64,000 nt of DNA. Origin: Paenibacillus guangzhouensis. Its GTDB lineage: Bacteria; Bacillota; Bacilli; Paenibacillales; Paenibacillaceae. Shown here one piece after another: positions 8,063-17,277 of the stretch; position 1 is the stretch's first letter; each line of letters starts with the position of its first letter. Below the pieces are notes generated by a model. It was given only the letters and a program-made list of their open reading frames with translations, was not told the origin of the DNA and did not search any database. The stretch lies in the NCBI RefSeq assembly GCF_009363075.1, contig NZ_CP045293.1, positions 5,615,501 through 5,679,500 of the forward strand. The letters are read 5' to 3'. The position numbers and the translations under genes are program-made.

Positions 8063-9274
8063 ATGGCACAGGTTATTCAAGCATCAACTCGAAAACGAAA
8101 TTATTCATTGATGACGATGGTCCTCTGTTGGGCAGGGATGGCGGTCATGTCCAGTTTGTACGTGACCTTGCCGCTGATCTCGCTATTCTCTGATCGATAC
8201 AGCATTACGTTGACGCAAGCGGCTTCAGCGGGAAGCATCTTCTCGCTGGGGTTCGCGATCGGATGTCTGATTTATGGGGCATTGTCAGACAAATATGGGC
8301 GTAAGAAAGTCATTTTTATCGGACTTATTGTACTGGCCATCATCTCTCTCCTGCTCGGCATGGCGGATCATTTCGCTTGGATTCTTATTCTCAGAGGCCT
8401 GCAGGGGGCTGCGGCCGCAACCTTCTCACCGGTTGCCCTTGCTTACGCGGTAGAGATGTTCCCTGCAGAGAAGCGGGTGACGACCATCGGCTTTATTAGT
8501 ACAGGATTTCTGGTTGCGGGCATTGTTGGTCAGGTCATCAGCAGCTTGATGAGTCAGGCGTATGGCTGGCATGCCGTATTTTATCTGCTGGCTGTGGTGT
8601 ATGCCGTCACTTCGCTGCTTGTTGTGTTGTTCTTGCCGAAAGGCGAGATTCAGCAGGCTCATGCGAATATATGGGCGCCGTTGAAGCAGATCGGCAAGGT
8701 GTTCACACAGAAAAATCTCGTGTTGGGTTATCTGGTTGCGTTGGTTCTGCTTATGTCCTTCGTCAGCATGTATACGGTTTTGGGCAATTACTTGAGTGGG
8801 CCGGATTTTGGTCTAAGCAAACAAGAAATTCTCTACGTTCGTCTGGCCGGTGTGCTGGGCATGATCATCTCTCCGTTCGCAGGGAAACTCGCGAGCAGGA
8901 TCGGAGTGCGTTCGGTATTGCGTGGGGGGCTCTTGCTAGCGGTGATCGGGCTGGCATCGTTAGGGATGATCGCTAGTCTGCCCGTGGTCGTCCTCATGAG
9001 TGTCATTTTCGTTGCAGGTATTGCATTGTCTGTTCCATCCTTGGTGTCCCTGATTGGTCAGTTGGGTGGAAAATCGCGAGGGATTGCAGTTTCAGTCTAT
9101 ACGTTTATTCTGTTCGCAGGCACAAGTCTCGGCCCGATTCTATCCATTTATTTGATGAAAATTAGCAGTTACCTCATGACGTTCATTTTGTTGGCACTTG
9201 TGCTGGGTATTGGGTTATTGGCGGCATGTCTGATTCGTCAGGAGACAGCTGAGGTGACAGCAGGAGGGAAATAA
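8063..9274 (+). CDS. Major facilitator superfamily transporter
   Basis: A 403-residue, 12-segment MFS permease. The loop 2-3 signature is GALSDKYGRKKVIF and the motif RGLQGAAAATFSPVALAY marks helix 4, as in the drug:H+ antiporter/sugar-efflux branch (YnfM/AraJ-like). It is a proton-coupled exporter at the cytoplasmic membrane; the substrate is not evident. AAAGAGGTG precedes the ATG at 8063. It is predicted to be controlled by the adjacent MarR protein through the operator at 8013. Confidence 0.9.
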   Translation: MAQVIQASTRKRNYSLMTMVLCWAGMAVMSSLYVTLPLISLFSDRYSITLTQAASAGSIFSLGFAIGCLIYGALSDKYGRKKVIFIGLIVLAIISLLLGMADHFAWILILRGLQGAAAATFSPVALAYAVEMFPAEKRVTTIGFISTGFLVAGIVGQVISSLMSQAYGWHAVFYLLAVVYAVTSLLVVLFLPKGEIQQAHANIWAPLKQIGKVFTQKNLVLGYLVALVLLMSFVSMYTVLGNYLSGPDFGLSKQEILYVRLAGVLGMIISPFAGKLASRIGVRSVLRGGLLLAVIGLASLGMIASLPVVVLMSVIFVAGIALSVPSLVSLIGQLGGKSRGIAVSVYTFILFAGTSLGPILSIYLMKISSYLMTFILLALVLGIGLLAACLIRQETAEVTAGGK

Positions 9275-9338
9275 GAGGTTGTGAAAAGGAGCTAAAATCG
9301 AATATGCAAGCCGAGGAAATGGTGCATTTCAAACTTAG

Positions 9339-9372
9339 GATCGTCTTCAGTCGGAAGGCGGTCTTTTCTTTT
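9339..9372 (+). terminator. Terminator after MFS gene
   Basis: Stem GATCGTCTTC / GAAGGCGGTC (two G-U pairs in RNA) with loop AGTCG, followed by TTTTCTTTT. Confidence 0.75.
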
Positions 9373-9424
9373 GAGTTTTTCATGCTTCATATGACATAAT
9401 TCGACAAAAATCAGATGCTAAGGT

Positions 9425-9433
9425 TGCTATAAT
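9425..9433 (+). promoter_or_regulatory. Extended -10 promoter element of SLH gene
   Basis: TGCTATAAT is a full TATAAT with the TG extension, about 65 bases before the SLH-protein start. The -35 region (TCGACA, about 21 bases away) is poor, as is common for extended -10 promoters. Confidence 0.5.
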
Positions 9434-9498
9434 AGTCTCATTGTACATATATCTATTTACCTATGTGCTAATCATTGGGGTCAGGAGTGGTGTGTAGC

Positions 9499-11607
9499 AT
9501 GAAGAAATGGTCAGGAATGATTTTAGGTGTATTGCTGGCAGTTAATTTGTCTTTTTCAAGCTCTTCATTTGCGGAAGAGGGAACGAAGTTCACAGATGTT
9601 AGCGGTACATTCTGGGCGCAGGATGAAATTAATAGCATGGCTCAGTTAGGGCTTGTGAAAGGTTATGCTGATAATACGTTTAAACCGAATAATACTGTGA
9701 CTCGTGAGGAGTTTGCAGCAATTATTACGCGTGCGTTTTATTTAGATTTGCCGGATGAGAGTAAACCTGAGACTTTCGTTGATGTTACCAAATCAAGATG
9801 GTCATATACAGCTGTAGAGGCGTCTAAAGAGTTTATTACAGGGTATTATCCACCCTCGGGTAAAGCTTTCTTCGACCCGACAGGGAAAGCGACTCGGGAA
9901 GATGTGGCTGTCGCGCTTGTAAAGACGATGGGTTATCAACCAGATGAACTGAAGGATAAGAATATTCTTAATCAGTTTTACGACGAAGACGATATTTCCC
10001 CAAATATGCGCACATATGTGGCTCTAGCTGTAGAGAAAAAGTTGATAAATGGATACAAAACGGGAACATTTAAACCGGCGCAAGCAGTTACGCGTGCAGA
10101 GTCAGCAGCTCTACTGTATCGTGTGATCAAGGGAGCGGCGGCAGATAGTCAGCAGGCATTAACATTGAATGTTGAAGTTCCAGAGACAGTATCGTCACCG
10201 ACATTTTATATTACCGGTGACGTAACCAAAGGCGCCGAAGTATTCATCAATAACCAGAAGGCAGAAGTCGATCAAGGCCAATTCCGTGTTGGGTTCCGGT
10301 TGAAAGAGGAAGGGAGCTACAAATACACGGTGTCCGCAAGATTGCCTGGCGGAAAAACACAATCCGTGACAAAGACGGTTAAGTTTGAGAAAGGAGCACC
10401 AACACTAGAAGTAAAAGGTGTACCCGAGAAAACAGATAAACAATCCATTACCGTGTCTTGGACGGTAAAGGATGAGAATGATTCATCTCCTGTCGTATTC
10501 TTAAACGATGAGAAGCAGTTCGGATCATCAGCAACAGTTAAACTCAAGGATGGAGACAACGAAATTACGGTGGTTGTTCAGAATAGCTTTGGCAAATCGG
10601 CCAAAGTCGTTAAACGTGTTGTTTTCCAAGGTAATGGTCCTGTATTGAATGTTTTGGACGTTCCGGCGACTACAGATAAAGAGACATTGAAACTAAATTG
10701 GACAGTCCAGGACAAGAACGATAGTTCTCCGAAGGTGTATCTGAACGGAGAGCAACAGTTCGGTACAAGTACGACATTTACGCTTAAAGAAGGTACAAAT
10801 ACACTATTATTCAAAGCGGTTAATAGCATGGGCAAAACAACAGAAGTGACGAAAACAGTCGTATTGACGGGAGGGGCTCCTGTACTGACAGTAGACACAT
10901 TACCGGAGTCGACCGTTAATAATTCTATTAAAGTCAGTTGGAATGTTAAAGATCAGAACGATAGCTCTCCCAAAGTATATGTAAATGATGAACAGGCCTA
11001 TGGCAGCAGTATGAGCGTGTCACTTAAGCCGGGGATTAATAAAATTACGATTAGAGCAGTAAATAAACTCGGAAAGGTCGCTGAAGTGACGAAAGAAGTT
11101 AACTTTACGAACAATGGCCCGACCTTAACATTGGCTGATATTCCTCAGACAACAGGCAAAAAATCATTGCGCATTAGTTGGACTGTATCAGATACTAATG
11201 ATAGTTCTCCTAGAGTATATGTGAATGATGAGCAGAGCTATGGTACAAGCACAACCATATCATTAACGCCAGGTTCGAATACGATCAAGATCAGAGCGGT
11301 GAATAATCTCGGTAAAGCAACGGAGGAGATGCGCACAGTTGTATTTGAACCGCAAGGTCCGAGTTTGGTTCTAGGATATATACCTGAAACAACAACATCA
11401 CAGACAATTACGCTTTCTTGGACGGTTAGCGATGAGAACGACGATTCGCCGAAATTATACGTGAATGATAAAATCGTATACTACAGCACTAGTATGGATG
11501 TGACGCTGACTCCTGGGGTGAATACGTTCAAAATCGTTGCCAGCAACAAGCTTGGAAAAACTACGGAAGCGATTTGTACGGTCAATTATACGCCAGTTCA
11601 ACAGTAA
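9499..11607 (+). CDS. S-layer-homology surface protein with five Ig-like repeats
   Basis: A 702-residue secreted protein. A signal peptide covers about residues 1-25 (cleavage near SFA-EE). Three SLH domains follow at about 30-82, 92-147 and 163-212, with the motifs FKPNNTVTREEFA, FDPTGKATRED and FKPAQAVTRAE; these normally anchor proteins to pyruvylated wall polymer. Residues ~220-298 form a beta-rich linker domain. Five tandem 80-residue units follow at 299-378, 379-458, 459-538, 539-618 and 619-698, each with the core SWTVxDxNDSSPxVYxND and ending NxxGKxxE. They look like beta-sandwich adhesion or spacer modules. The start at 9499 is chosen from GGAG 11 bases upstream and the signal peptide. 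The gene is more AT-rich than its neighbours. Confidence 0.92.
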   Translation: MKKWSGMILGVLLAVNLSFSSSSFAEEGTKFTDVSGTFWAQDEINSMAQLGLVKGYADNTFKPNNTVTREEFAAIITRAFYLDLPDESKPETFVDVTKSRWSYTAVEASKEFITGYYPPSGKAFFDPTGKATREDVAVALVKTMGYQPDELKDKNILNQFYDEDDISPNMRTYVALAVEKKLINGYKTGTFKPAQAVTRAESAALLYRVIKGAAADSQQALTLNVEVPETVSSPTFYITGDVTKGAEVFINNQKAEVDQGQFRVGFRLKEEGSYKYTVSARLPGGKTQSVTKTVKFEKGAPTLEVKGVPEKTDKQSITVSWTVKDENDSSPVVFLNDEKQFGSSATVKLKDGDNEITVVVQNSFGKSAKVVKRVVFQGNGPVLNVLDVPATTDKETLKLNWTVQDKNDSSPKVYLNGEQQFGTSTTFTLKEGTNTLLFKAVNSMGKTTEVTKTVVLTGGAPVLTVDTLPESTVNNSIKVSWNVKDQNDSSPKVYVNDEQAYGSSMSVSLKPGINKITIRAVNKLGKVAEVTKEVNFTNNGPTLTLADIPQTTGKKSLRISWTVSDTNDSSPRVYVNDEQSYGTSTTISLTPGSNTIKIRAVNNLGKATEEMRTVVFEPQGPSLVLGYIPETTTSQTITLSWTVSDENDDSPKLYVNDKIVYYSTSMDVTLTPGVNTFKIVASNKLGKTTEAICTVNYTPVQQ
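10393..11592 (+). repeat. Five in-frame tandem 240-bp coding repeats
   Basis: Units begin at 10393, 10633, 10873, 11113 and 11353, exactly 240 bases apart with no indels. They are diverged at DNA level but share the protein core NDSSPxVYxND. Confidence 0.9.
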
Positions 11608-11616
11608 TAAGGAAGG

Positions 11617-11646
11617 ACCGGGGCAGTGACGCTGCTCCGGTTTTTT
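11617..11646 (+). terminator. Terminator after SLH gene
   Basis: Stem ACCGGGGCAG / CTGCTCCGGT, loop TGACG, six T. Confidence 0.9.
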
Positions 11647-11673
11647 AACATTATATGAAAGCGAAGTGATATC

Positions 11674-12138
11674 ATGCATACCTATACACTTGTCCATAAG
11701 GATAACCTCACGGACAACGAATTGTCCCAAATTCTCCGCGTCTGGGAAGGATCGGTTCGAGCAACGCACCACTTCCTGAAGGAAGAAGACATTGTATCAC
11801 TCATTCCACTCGTGCGTGAGGGGGTCCCTCATGTGGAGCATCTGATATGTCTTGTGGATGAACAGCAGGAGATTCAAGCCTTCATGGGCATTCATGGCGA
11901 TAAAATTGAAATGCTGTTCGTATCGCCGGACCTGCGCGGGAAAGGCATGGGTAGGAAGCTCGTGACGTATGCACTGGAGGAAATGAACGTGCAATACGTG
12001 GATGTGAATGAACAGAATCCGCAAGCTGTAGGATTCTATGAACACGTCGGATTTGAAGTTTACGAACGTTCAGAGCTCGACGATCAGGGGAATCCTTTCC
12101 CAATCTTGCGGATGACAAAGGCTCGCGCTGCGCATTAA
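11674..12138 (+). CDS. GNAT acetyltransferase, YjaB-like
   Basis: A 154-residue single GNAT domain. It resembles E. coli YjaB along its length: RVWEGSVRATHHFL at the N-terminus, the acetyl-CoA loop FVSPDLRGKGMGRKLV (R-G-K-G-M-G), and VNEQNPQAVGFYEHVGF near the C-terminus. YjaB-type enzymes acetylate small molecules or proteins with unclear natural substrates. It stands alone between terminators; its own terminator overlaps the end of the gene. Confidence 0.88.
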   Translation: MHTYTLVHKDNLTDNELSQILRVWEGSVRATHHFLKEEDIVSLIPLVREGVPHVEHLICLVDEQQEIQAFMGIHGDKIEMLFVSPDLRGKGMGRKLVTYALEEMNVQYVDVNEQNPQAVGFYEHVGFEVYERSELDDQGNPFPILRMTKARAAH

Positions 12139-12156
12139 GCAGTGGCGAGCCTTTCG
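12118..12156. terminator. Terminator between convergent genes
   Basis: Stem AAGGCTCGC / GCGAGCCTT with an 18-base loop. It starts inside the last codons of the acetyltransferase gene and can serve both strands. Confidence 0.6.
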
Positions 12157-12168
12157 CTTGCTGAGGGA

Positions 12169-12858
12169 TTATCGATCCAATGTCAGCGGGAGAAATGCGT
12201 ACTCCTCTTGGCGCAGAATCTCGCCTTGGCGTACGGGGATCGGTTGCTTGAACAGCGGTCCATCGAGAACGGTGGTGTGGAATTCCCCGCCTTCACCGCA
12301 AGGGTCGATCCCTCGTGCTACGAGCTCCTTCACATAATCGAGCGTGAGTACGCGTCCTAGATCGTCTTCAGTCATGCCGAGCTTGCAATTGACCGTCACG
12401 ATGATCGTGACGAAGCCGAGCTGGATGAATGTCTCGACCGCTTCGCGGTGATCCATCTCCCATAGCGGCATGCCCAGCTTCATGCCGGCATTTTGCGTGA
12501 CTTTGTCATGCCAGCAACCATGCTCCGGCATGTCCAGATCACCGGTGACAAGCGCCTCGGCGCCATGCTGCTTCGCTGTTGCTAGCAGTTCCATGTAGTG
12601 CGCTTCATAGTCAGCCCAGCTGGAGGCTGCCGTAAATACCGGGAGACCAATTGCATCAGCCTGCGCTTGAATAACTTCCGGCGGCATCCCATGGGATCGC
12701 GAACGCTCCCCCTTTTCCTCCAGCATGACGATTAATCCAATGGCTTCTCCGACCTGCATCGCTTGGTGCAGCGCCAGGACGCTATCTTTCCCTCCGCTAA
12801 AAGATGCGATGAATTTACGTCCATTCGCGCCTGTTTTCCACTCTGTGGCTTTCGTCAT
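12169..12858 (-). CDS. Dph6/MJ0570-type PP-loop ATPase
   Basis: A 229-residue ATP pyrophosphatase of the diphthine-ammonia-ligase family. The PP-loop is SFSGGKDSVLALHQA near residue 20. The family signature GVTGD-like ALVTGDLDMPEH lies mid-protein and the C-terminal signature is GIDPCGEGGEFHT. In archaea and eukaryotes the family completes diphthamide on EF-2. Bacteria lack diphthamide, so the bacterial protein must use another substrate, which is not known. AAGGAG precedes the ATG at 12858. Confidence 0.88.
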   Translation of the reverse strand: MTKATEWKTGANGRKFIASFSGGKDSVLALHQAMQVGEAIGLIVMLEEKGERSRSHGMPPEVIQAQADAIGLPVFTAASSWADYEAHYMELLATAKQHGAEALVTGDLDMPEHGCWHDKVTQNAGMKLGMPLWEMDHREAVETFIQLGFVTIIVTVNCKLGMTEDDLGRVLTLDYVKELVARGIDPCGEGGEFHTTVLDGPLFKQPIPVRQGEILRQEEYAFLPLTLDR

Positions 12859-12997
12859 ACGTATCGTTCTCCTTCTATCGTCTCAGACTTCTATTCTATC
12901 ATTGTACTTGATTTATTTTGAATTGCGAGTTGGATATAATGAATGCATATGGAAGGATGACTACCGTAGCGGAATATGACTTAGGAGATGAATGTTG

Positions 12998-13684
12998 ATG
13001 TCCAAATCTATCGTAGAGAAGTTGAATTTACATAAATTCGAGCAGACAGCGGTCTTGTATAAGCCGGAAAGAAGTGACTATTTATCGGAATTGGCAGGGT
13101 ATGATACGTCGCTAACGGAGGGTGCCGCCTATGACCTTATTTTCGCCTTCGTGCTGGATATGGCGTCCTTGCGAACCTTGGTACACCGCGTCATTGAGCA
13201 GCGGCATCTGAAGCCGGGCGGTTATCTGTTCGCGGCATATCCGAAGAAGGGCAATAAGGTATATCCGACGTTCATTCATCGGGATGAGCTGTTAGATGGG
13301 CTAGGTAGTGACGAGAACGGCTATGTTGGGACAAGCTCCATTAAATTCGCGCGGATGGTGGGCCTCGATGATGTATTTACCGTTGTCGGGTTCAAAGAGG
13401 ATGCGAAGGGCAAGGTCAAGGCAGATCAGCCTTCTACGAAACCAAGCCAACGCGTAGACGATTACATTGCCTTGATCCCGGAGATCGAGCAGGATCTCGC
13501 GGATACGCCGGAGCTGCTCGCCGTGTATCAAGGGCTGACGCCAGGATACCGCAAGGATTGGGCGCGTTACGTCTACAGCGCGAAGCAGGACGAGACGAAG
13601 GCAGCACGTCGCGAGGAGATGAAGATGATTCTTCAGGCGGGGTACAAGAGCCGCGAGCTGTATCGCAAAGACCAATCCAAATAA
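12998..13684 (+). CDS. YdeI/OmpD-associated family protein with N-terminal DUF3052-like region
   Basis: A 228-residue cytoplasmic protein. The C-terminal third (LTPGYRKDWARYVYSAKQDETKAARREE) is the helical YdeI/OmpD-associated motif. The N-terminal half (AAYDLIFAFVLDMASL, then GGYLFAAYPKKGNK) resembles DUF3052-type proteins. Function is unknown; related proteins have been linked to resistance to antimicrobial peptides. Two ATGs (12992 and 12998) follow AGGAG; the second has the better spacing (10 bases). A strong terminator follows. Confidence 0.75.
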   Translation: MSKSIVEKLNLHKFEQTAVLYKPERSDYLSELAGYDTSLTEGAAYDLIFAFVLDMASLRTLVHRVIEQRHLKPGGYLFAAYPKKGNKVYPTFIHRDELLDGLGSDENGYVGTSSIKFARMVGLDDVFTVVGFKEDAKGKVKADQPSTKPSQRVDDYIALIPEIEQDLADTPELLAVYQGLTPGYRKDWARYVYSAKQDETKAARREEMKMILQAGYKSRELYRKDQSK

Positions 13685-13696
13685 TGCGCACACGAA

Positions 13697-13729
13697 AAAG
13701 ATCACGCTCCTAGGAGGTGATCTTTTCAT
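13697..13729 (+). terminator. Terminator after YdeI-like gene
   Basis: Perfect stem AAAGATCAC / GTGATCTTT with an 11-base inner section (GCTCCTAGGAG) that also folds, then a T-rich tail. Confidence 0.88.
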
Positions 13730-13747
13730 TTCTTTCTTTTCTATGGC

Positions 13748-14573
13748 TTAGATCGCGAACCAATAGACGTATTGCTTGCGAAGGAAGGTAAACCCGGCCT
13801 TCGAGGCGGTTCGCCATGAGCCGGTATTCGATTCCATGCAATTCCAATGTGCGATCAAGCCTCTACGTGCACAGGCCTCTGCATAATGAAGCGTCAGTTG
13901 ATGAGCCAGTCCTTGGCGCTGATGAACCGCTGCCGTCTCAATATCAATCGGGAGCAGTTGATTGTAATACGACGTACCCATAATAACGGCGACAACCTCA
14001 TCTCCGTGTAACGCGGCATAGGCTAGTCCTTTGCTTAGGAACGCTTCGTCGGATCCCCATGATCCCAAGATTCGCTTGCGAATCATCTCGCTATTCTTGC
14101 ATTGCCCCGTCTTGATCCTTTTCAGAAATACCTCATCAATACCGTGGATCGCATATGCTCCGTGAATTGTCGGCCGTTCCTCACTGAAAATTGTAGACCT
14201 TTGGTAAGTGTGCTCATATTCCCGATCAATGGACTTATCCGAGAATAGCGCAAGCATCGCTGCTTCGGTCTCAGGATCGGCAACGGAGAATTCGAAGTAA
14301 AACTGCCCACGTGCCTTGAGCCAAGGGAACAATTCAGTCTAAGAACGCTCTGAATCGCAGATAGGTTTCCTGTTCTTCAGGTCTGCCTAGTGTACAGAAG
14401 CCTCCTACAGCGGATGAATACACCACGGCAAGGGTGGGCTGTTCAAGATCATTCACCCATATATCGCCCTTGCATTCTCCGGCGACAATGCCTGAGAAGC
14501 TAGGGGTCTCGTCACTTACAATGGCTCCGATTTGTGCTGCGTCCAGCCTGTCTACACGGATCATTTCGTTCAC
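13748..14573 (-). pseudogene. GNAT acetyltransferase (GNAT_acetyltr_2 type), frameshifted
   Basis: Two minus-strand frames join into one acetyltransferase. The N-terminal part (14573-14334, ending FRAFLD-stop) carries the substrate-binding half with PSFSGIVAGECKGDIWVNDLEQPT. The C-terminal part (about 14338-13748) continues ELFPWLKARGQFYFEF and holds the GNAT core (AAVHQRQGLAHQLTLHYAEA, then NCMESNTGSWRTASKAGF). They meet at GACTGAA: removing one base there reads FLDELFPWLK without a gap, giving about 274 residues, the usual family length. The start is GTG at 14573 or ATG at 14564, after AAGGAG. Either a real one-base mutation or a sequencing error is possible. Confidence 0.8.
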
Positions 14574-14666
14574 AACTCCTTAGGCGATTATGAACCCATT
14601 ATAAGGGATGATGAAGTCGCTTGACAGCAGGTAGCGCAATTCAGTCGGATTCGACGGGGAATCCTG

Positions 14667-15713
14667 TTAGAATACGCGTCTCGCGGTGACGAACCGCTTC
14701 TTCCATTGTCCTTCGAACGCTTCGAAGTGTACGCCTTTTTCCTTCGAGTACGTATGCAGAATTTGATTGTTCCCGGCATAGATCGCCACGTGGCCGATGT
14801 CAAGCTTACGCGCAGTGAAGAAGAGCAAGTCGCCTACACGGAGATCGTCGAGCTTGACTTCTTTGCCGACTTTAGCTTGATCATACGACACGCGAGGGAG
14901 CTCGATCGACAACGTATCCCCGAATACACGCTTCACAAAAGAAGAGCAGTCGAACGTCTTCGTCTGGTCGCTTGTAGCGCCGAACTCGTACGGTGTGCCT
15001 AGATATTTCGAGCCGGCTGCGATTAACTCGCTGCCTTGCTTCTGAATTAAGGCAGGGCTGGAGTAATCGGTATATTTGGGTTTGGCTGATATGTACCCGG
15101 TTTGATTATTCTTCGTCTGAACTTCTAGCCAAAGCGCATTTACCTCACGGATGACATGGACTTTCTCTCCGACAGGCAGCAGGCCTAGTGAATTGGTATC
15201 ATTCTGAGAATCTGGCGTCGTTCGAAGATTAACACCTTGCGCGATCGAAGTCTCATATTCGACGGGAGAGGTGATCCAGATGGATTTGGTGTTTGGCTCC
15301 CACTTGACGGTGCTACCAAGCGCCTCGCTCACGAATCGCAGCGGAACTAAGGAGAACCCGTTCGTAATCTGACCTGGAACCGATAGGAGTAGGGTCTGGC
15401 CATCCAGAAGGGCTGTTGTATCTCCGAGCCTATAAGTAAGGGTCGTGCTTCCTTTCGTTGCTGTTACGGTCTTGCTGGCATCATTCCAGGATAGCTTGGC
15501 ACCTTGCGCTTCGAATATCCCGCGTATGGGTACCAAGGTTGAGCCATTGACGACGACTGGAGGCGTCTCCGATTGGAGCTGGCGACCATCCATGAACATG
15601 GATATAGGCTGCGCTGTCGCTTGTTCCAGCTGTGCCGCTGCTGCTTGCGCAGGAGCTGAAAAGAGCATCGATGCGGCTAGCAGTAAGAGGAGTGTATGTG
15701 GTTTCTTCTTCAT
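14667..15713 (-). CDS. Secreted NlpC/P60 cell-wall hydrolase with copper-amine-oxidase stalk domain
   Basis: A 348-residue exported protein. The signal peptide covers residues 1-25 (ending SAPAQA-A). A copper amine oxidase N-terminal (stalk) domain at about 35-150 has NGSTLVPIRGIFEAQGAKLSW and FSLVPLRFVSEALGSTVKW. A bacterial SH3 domain follows at about 160-220 (GVNLRTTPDS). The C-terminal NlpC/P60 peptidase has Cys in TFDCSSFVKRVF, His in DIGHVAIYAGN and a third residue in ILHTYSKEKG. The enzyme should cut peptide bonds in peptidoglycan stems. The start at 15713 (MKKKPH) follows AAGGTGATG; the upstream extension to 15761 lacks a ribosome site. Confidence 0.9.
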   Translation of the reverse strand: MKKKPHTLLLLLAASMLFSAPAQAAAAQLEQATAQPISMFMDGRQLQSETPPVVVNGSTLVPIRGIFEAQGAKLSWNDASKTVTATKGSTTLTYRLGDTTALLDGQTLLLSVPGQITNGFSLVPLRFVSEALGSTVKWEPNTKSIWITSPVEYETSIAQGVNLRTTPDSQNDTNSLGLLPVGEKVHVIREVNALWLEVQTKNNQTGYISAKPKYTDYSSPALIQKQGSELIAAGSKYLGTPYEFGATSDQTKTFDCSSFVKRVFGDTLSIELPRVSYDQAKVGKEVKLDDLRVGDLLFFTARKLDIGHVAIYAGNNQILHTYSKEKGVHFEAFEGQWKKRFVTARRVF

Positions 15714-15807
15714 GTTGTCATCACCTTGTTGATAGATTTGTACTCTATCATTGGACGACATTTAGACGAATTGGTTATGTGGTAAATATTGCAACCGATT
15801 GTTCGGG

Positions 15808-16158
15808 TTAGTGATGCGCGAGGATGTTGATGAGTTTGCCGAAGGGGTCTCGAACATAGAAGCGGCGTACACCCCAAGGTTCGTCCGCGGGACCATATTC
15901 GATCTGGAACCCGGATTCCTTCATGCGCACGTACGCTTCATCGACATCATCCACTTCAATGGACAGATCCGGGGTTGTCGTATTGGAGCCGCCTTGTGAT
16001 GCAAAGCTGATCTGGATTCCCATCTCATCCGGCGATCCATACGTGGCAATCCAGCCGTGATCCATGAGGAGTTCAAGCCCGAGTATATCGTGGTAGAAGG
16101 ATTTGGCGAGCGTAATGTCTGCTGTGGCAAAATTGGTAACAATTCGGCGGACCTTCAT
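15808..16158 (-). CDS. VOC-family (glyoxalase/bleomycin-resistance fold) protein
   Basis: A 116-residue VOC protein made of two beta-alpha-beta-beta-beta units. The first is VTNFATADITLAKSFYHDIL and the second DLSIEVDDVDEAYVRMKESG, followed by VRRFYVRDPFGKLINILAH. Such proteins bind a metal and act as lyases, dioxygenases or drug-binding proteins; the particular substrate is not evident. The real start is the ATG at 16158 with GGAGGAG 7 bases upstream; the open frame to 16278 has no ribosome site and would overlap the divergent gene's upstream region. Confidence 0.85.
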   Translation of the reverse strand: MKVRRIVTNFATADITLAKSFYHDILGLELLMDHGWIATYGSPDEMGIQISFASQGGSNTTTPDLSIEVDDVDEAYVRMKESGFQIEYGPADEPWGVRRFYVRDPFGKLINILAHH

Positions 16159-16304
16159 AGGAATCTCCTCCAGTGAATCGTAATTTTCCATAGTATACCA
16201 GAAGATAGTGTCCATACGACAGCGTTCTAGTGTTGCGAAATCCTGGCAAGATATAGAATAATAGATCACATATATCAATGCGTAGGGAAATGGAGACTGG
16301 AGAC

Positions 16305-17084
16305 ATGATTCGCAAGTTATCGCAGGAAGAGCTGGATACGCTATTGTACACGATAGAGAGAGAACAGCATTTTCTTTATTATTCTTATCTAACGAATCGC
16401 AGACAGCACACTGTTCATTATGGGCAGTTCACAGATGGAGGCGAGCTGCTTGGAGTTTTGGCATCCTTTACGGGATTACCATTCAACGCCTTTGCCGTAT
16501 ACGCTGTGCAGGAGTCCTTTCGAATGCAATCGATGTTGCCCTTCATGCAGCAGGAGCTTCAATTGCCAGAGGATGCCGTCGGCAACTTTATCCTCACGGA
16601 GGAGGAGATAGGGCTGCTCGCTCCTCAGCTCACTTTCGTTAGGCCTCCAAAGCCGCTGCTGCTTATGAAGCATACCGATAGCGAAGCGATACCGTCGGAG
16701 GATCAACGCGTTATACGACTTGGAGCAGGTGACTATGAGCGAATCGAGTCGAGGCTAGCAGCGCTGAACACGATGGCTTTCTCGCGTGAAGAGCTGAAGT
16801 ACCCATTCTTTGGCGTCATGGATGAGCAGGAATTGGTCGCTGTGGGCGGGTACCACGTCTACACCGGGGATTATATCGAGCTCGGGAATATCGGTACGGA
16901 CGTCTCGAAGCGAAGACAGGGGCTGGGCAGACGGATCTGTACCGAGCTGACAAGGCAGGGAAGAGCCATCTCGCCGCATGTGTATTTGAATGTGCTGGAG
17001 GACAATGCCGCCGCGATTCAGCTCTATCGCTCGCTTGGGTATGAAGTAGTCTGCAAGCAGTATATTACTGAATTTGTTATGTGA
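16305..17084 (+). CDS. GNAT-family acetyltransferase, two-domain
   Basis: A 259-residue protein with a ~125-residue N-terminal domain and a C-terminal GNAT fold. The GNAT part has YIELGNIGTDVSKRRQGLGRRICTEL (acetyl-CoA loop R-R-Q-G-L-G) and VYLNVLEDNAAAIQLYRSLGYE. The length and arrangement resemble the GNAT_acetyltr_2 group, like the broken gene at 13748-14573, though the two are not obviously recent duplicates. The start at 16305 has GGAG 9 bases upstream. The substrate is unknown. Confidence 0.85.
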   Translation: MIRKLSQEELDTLLYTIEREQHFLYYSYLTNRRQHTVHYGQFTDGGELLGVLASFTGLPFNAFAVYAVQESFRMQSMLPFMQQELQLPEDAVGNFILTEEEIGLLAPQLTFVRPPKPLLLMKHTDSEAIPSEDQRVIRLGAGDYERIESRLAALNTMAFSREELKYPFFGVMDEQELVAVGGYHVYTGDYIELGNIGTDVSKRRQGLGRRICTELTRQGRAISPHVYLNVLEDNAAAIQLYRSLGYEVVCKQYITEFVM

Positions 17085-17224
17085 TGGAGGACAAATAACT
17101 AGAGCCAATCATGATGATCGGCACCTCTCATCATTTACAGATTATATTCCCTTATTATGGGGTTTTATCATAGGCCTAATCATGCGTATCGTAGAAACGC
17201 GACATATACGACGCTAATCCCCAC

Positions 17225-17258
17225 CAAAAAACACCCCTTAGATTGTCTAAGGGGTGCG
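17225..17258 (-). terminator. Terminator of siderophore-binding-protein gene
   Basis: 11-bp perfect stem CACCCCTTAGA / TCTAAGGGGTG with loop TTG; T-run on the minus strand at 17225-17231. Confidence 0.9.
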
Positions 17259-17277
17259 CTTTATAGGGCTGTGCTAT

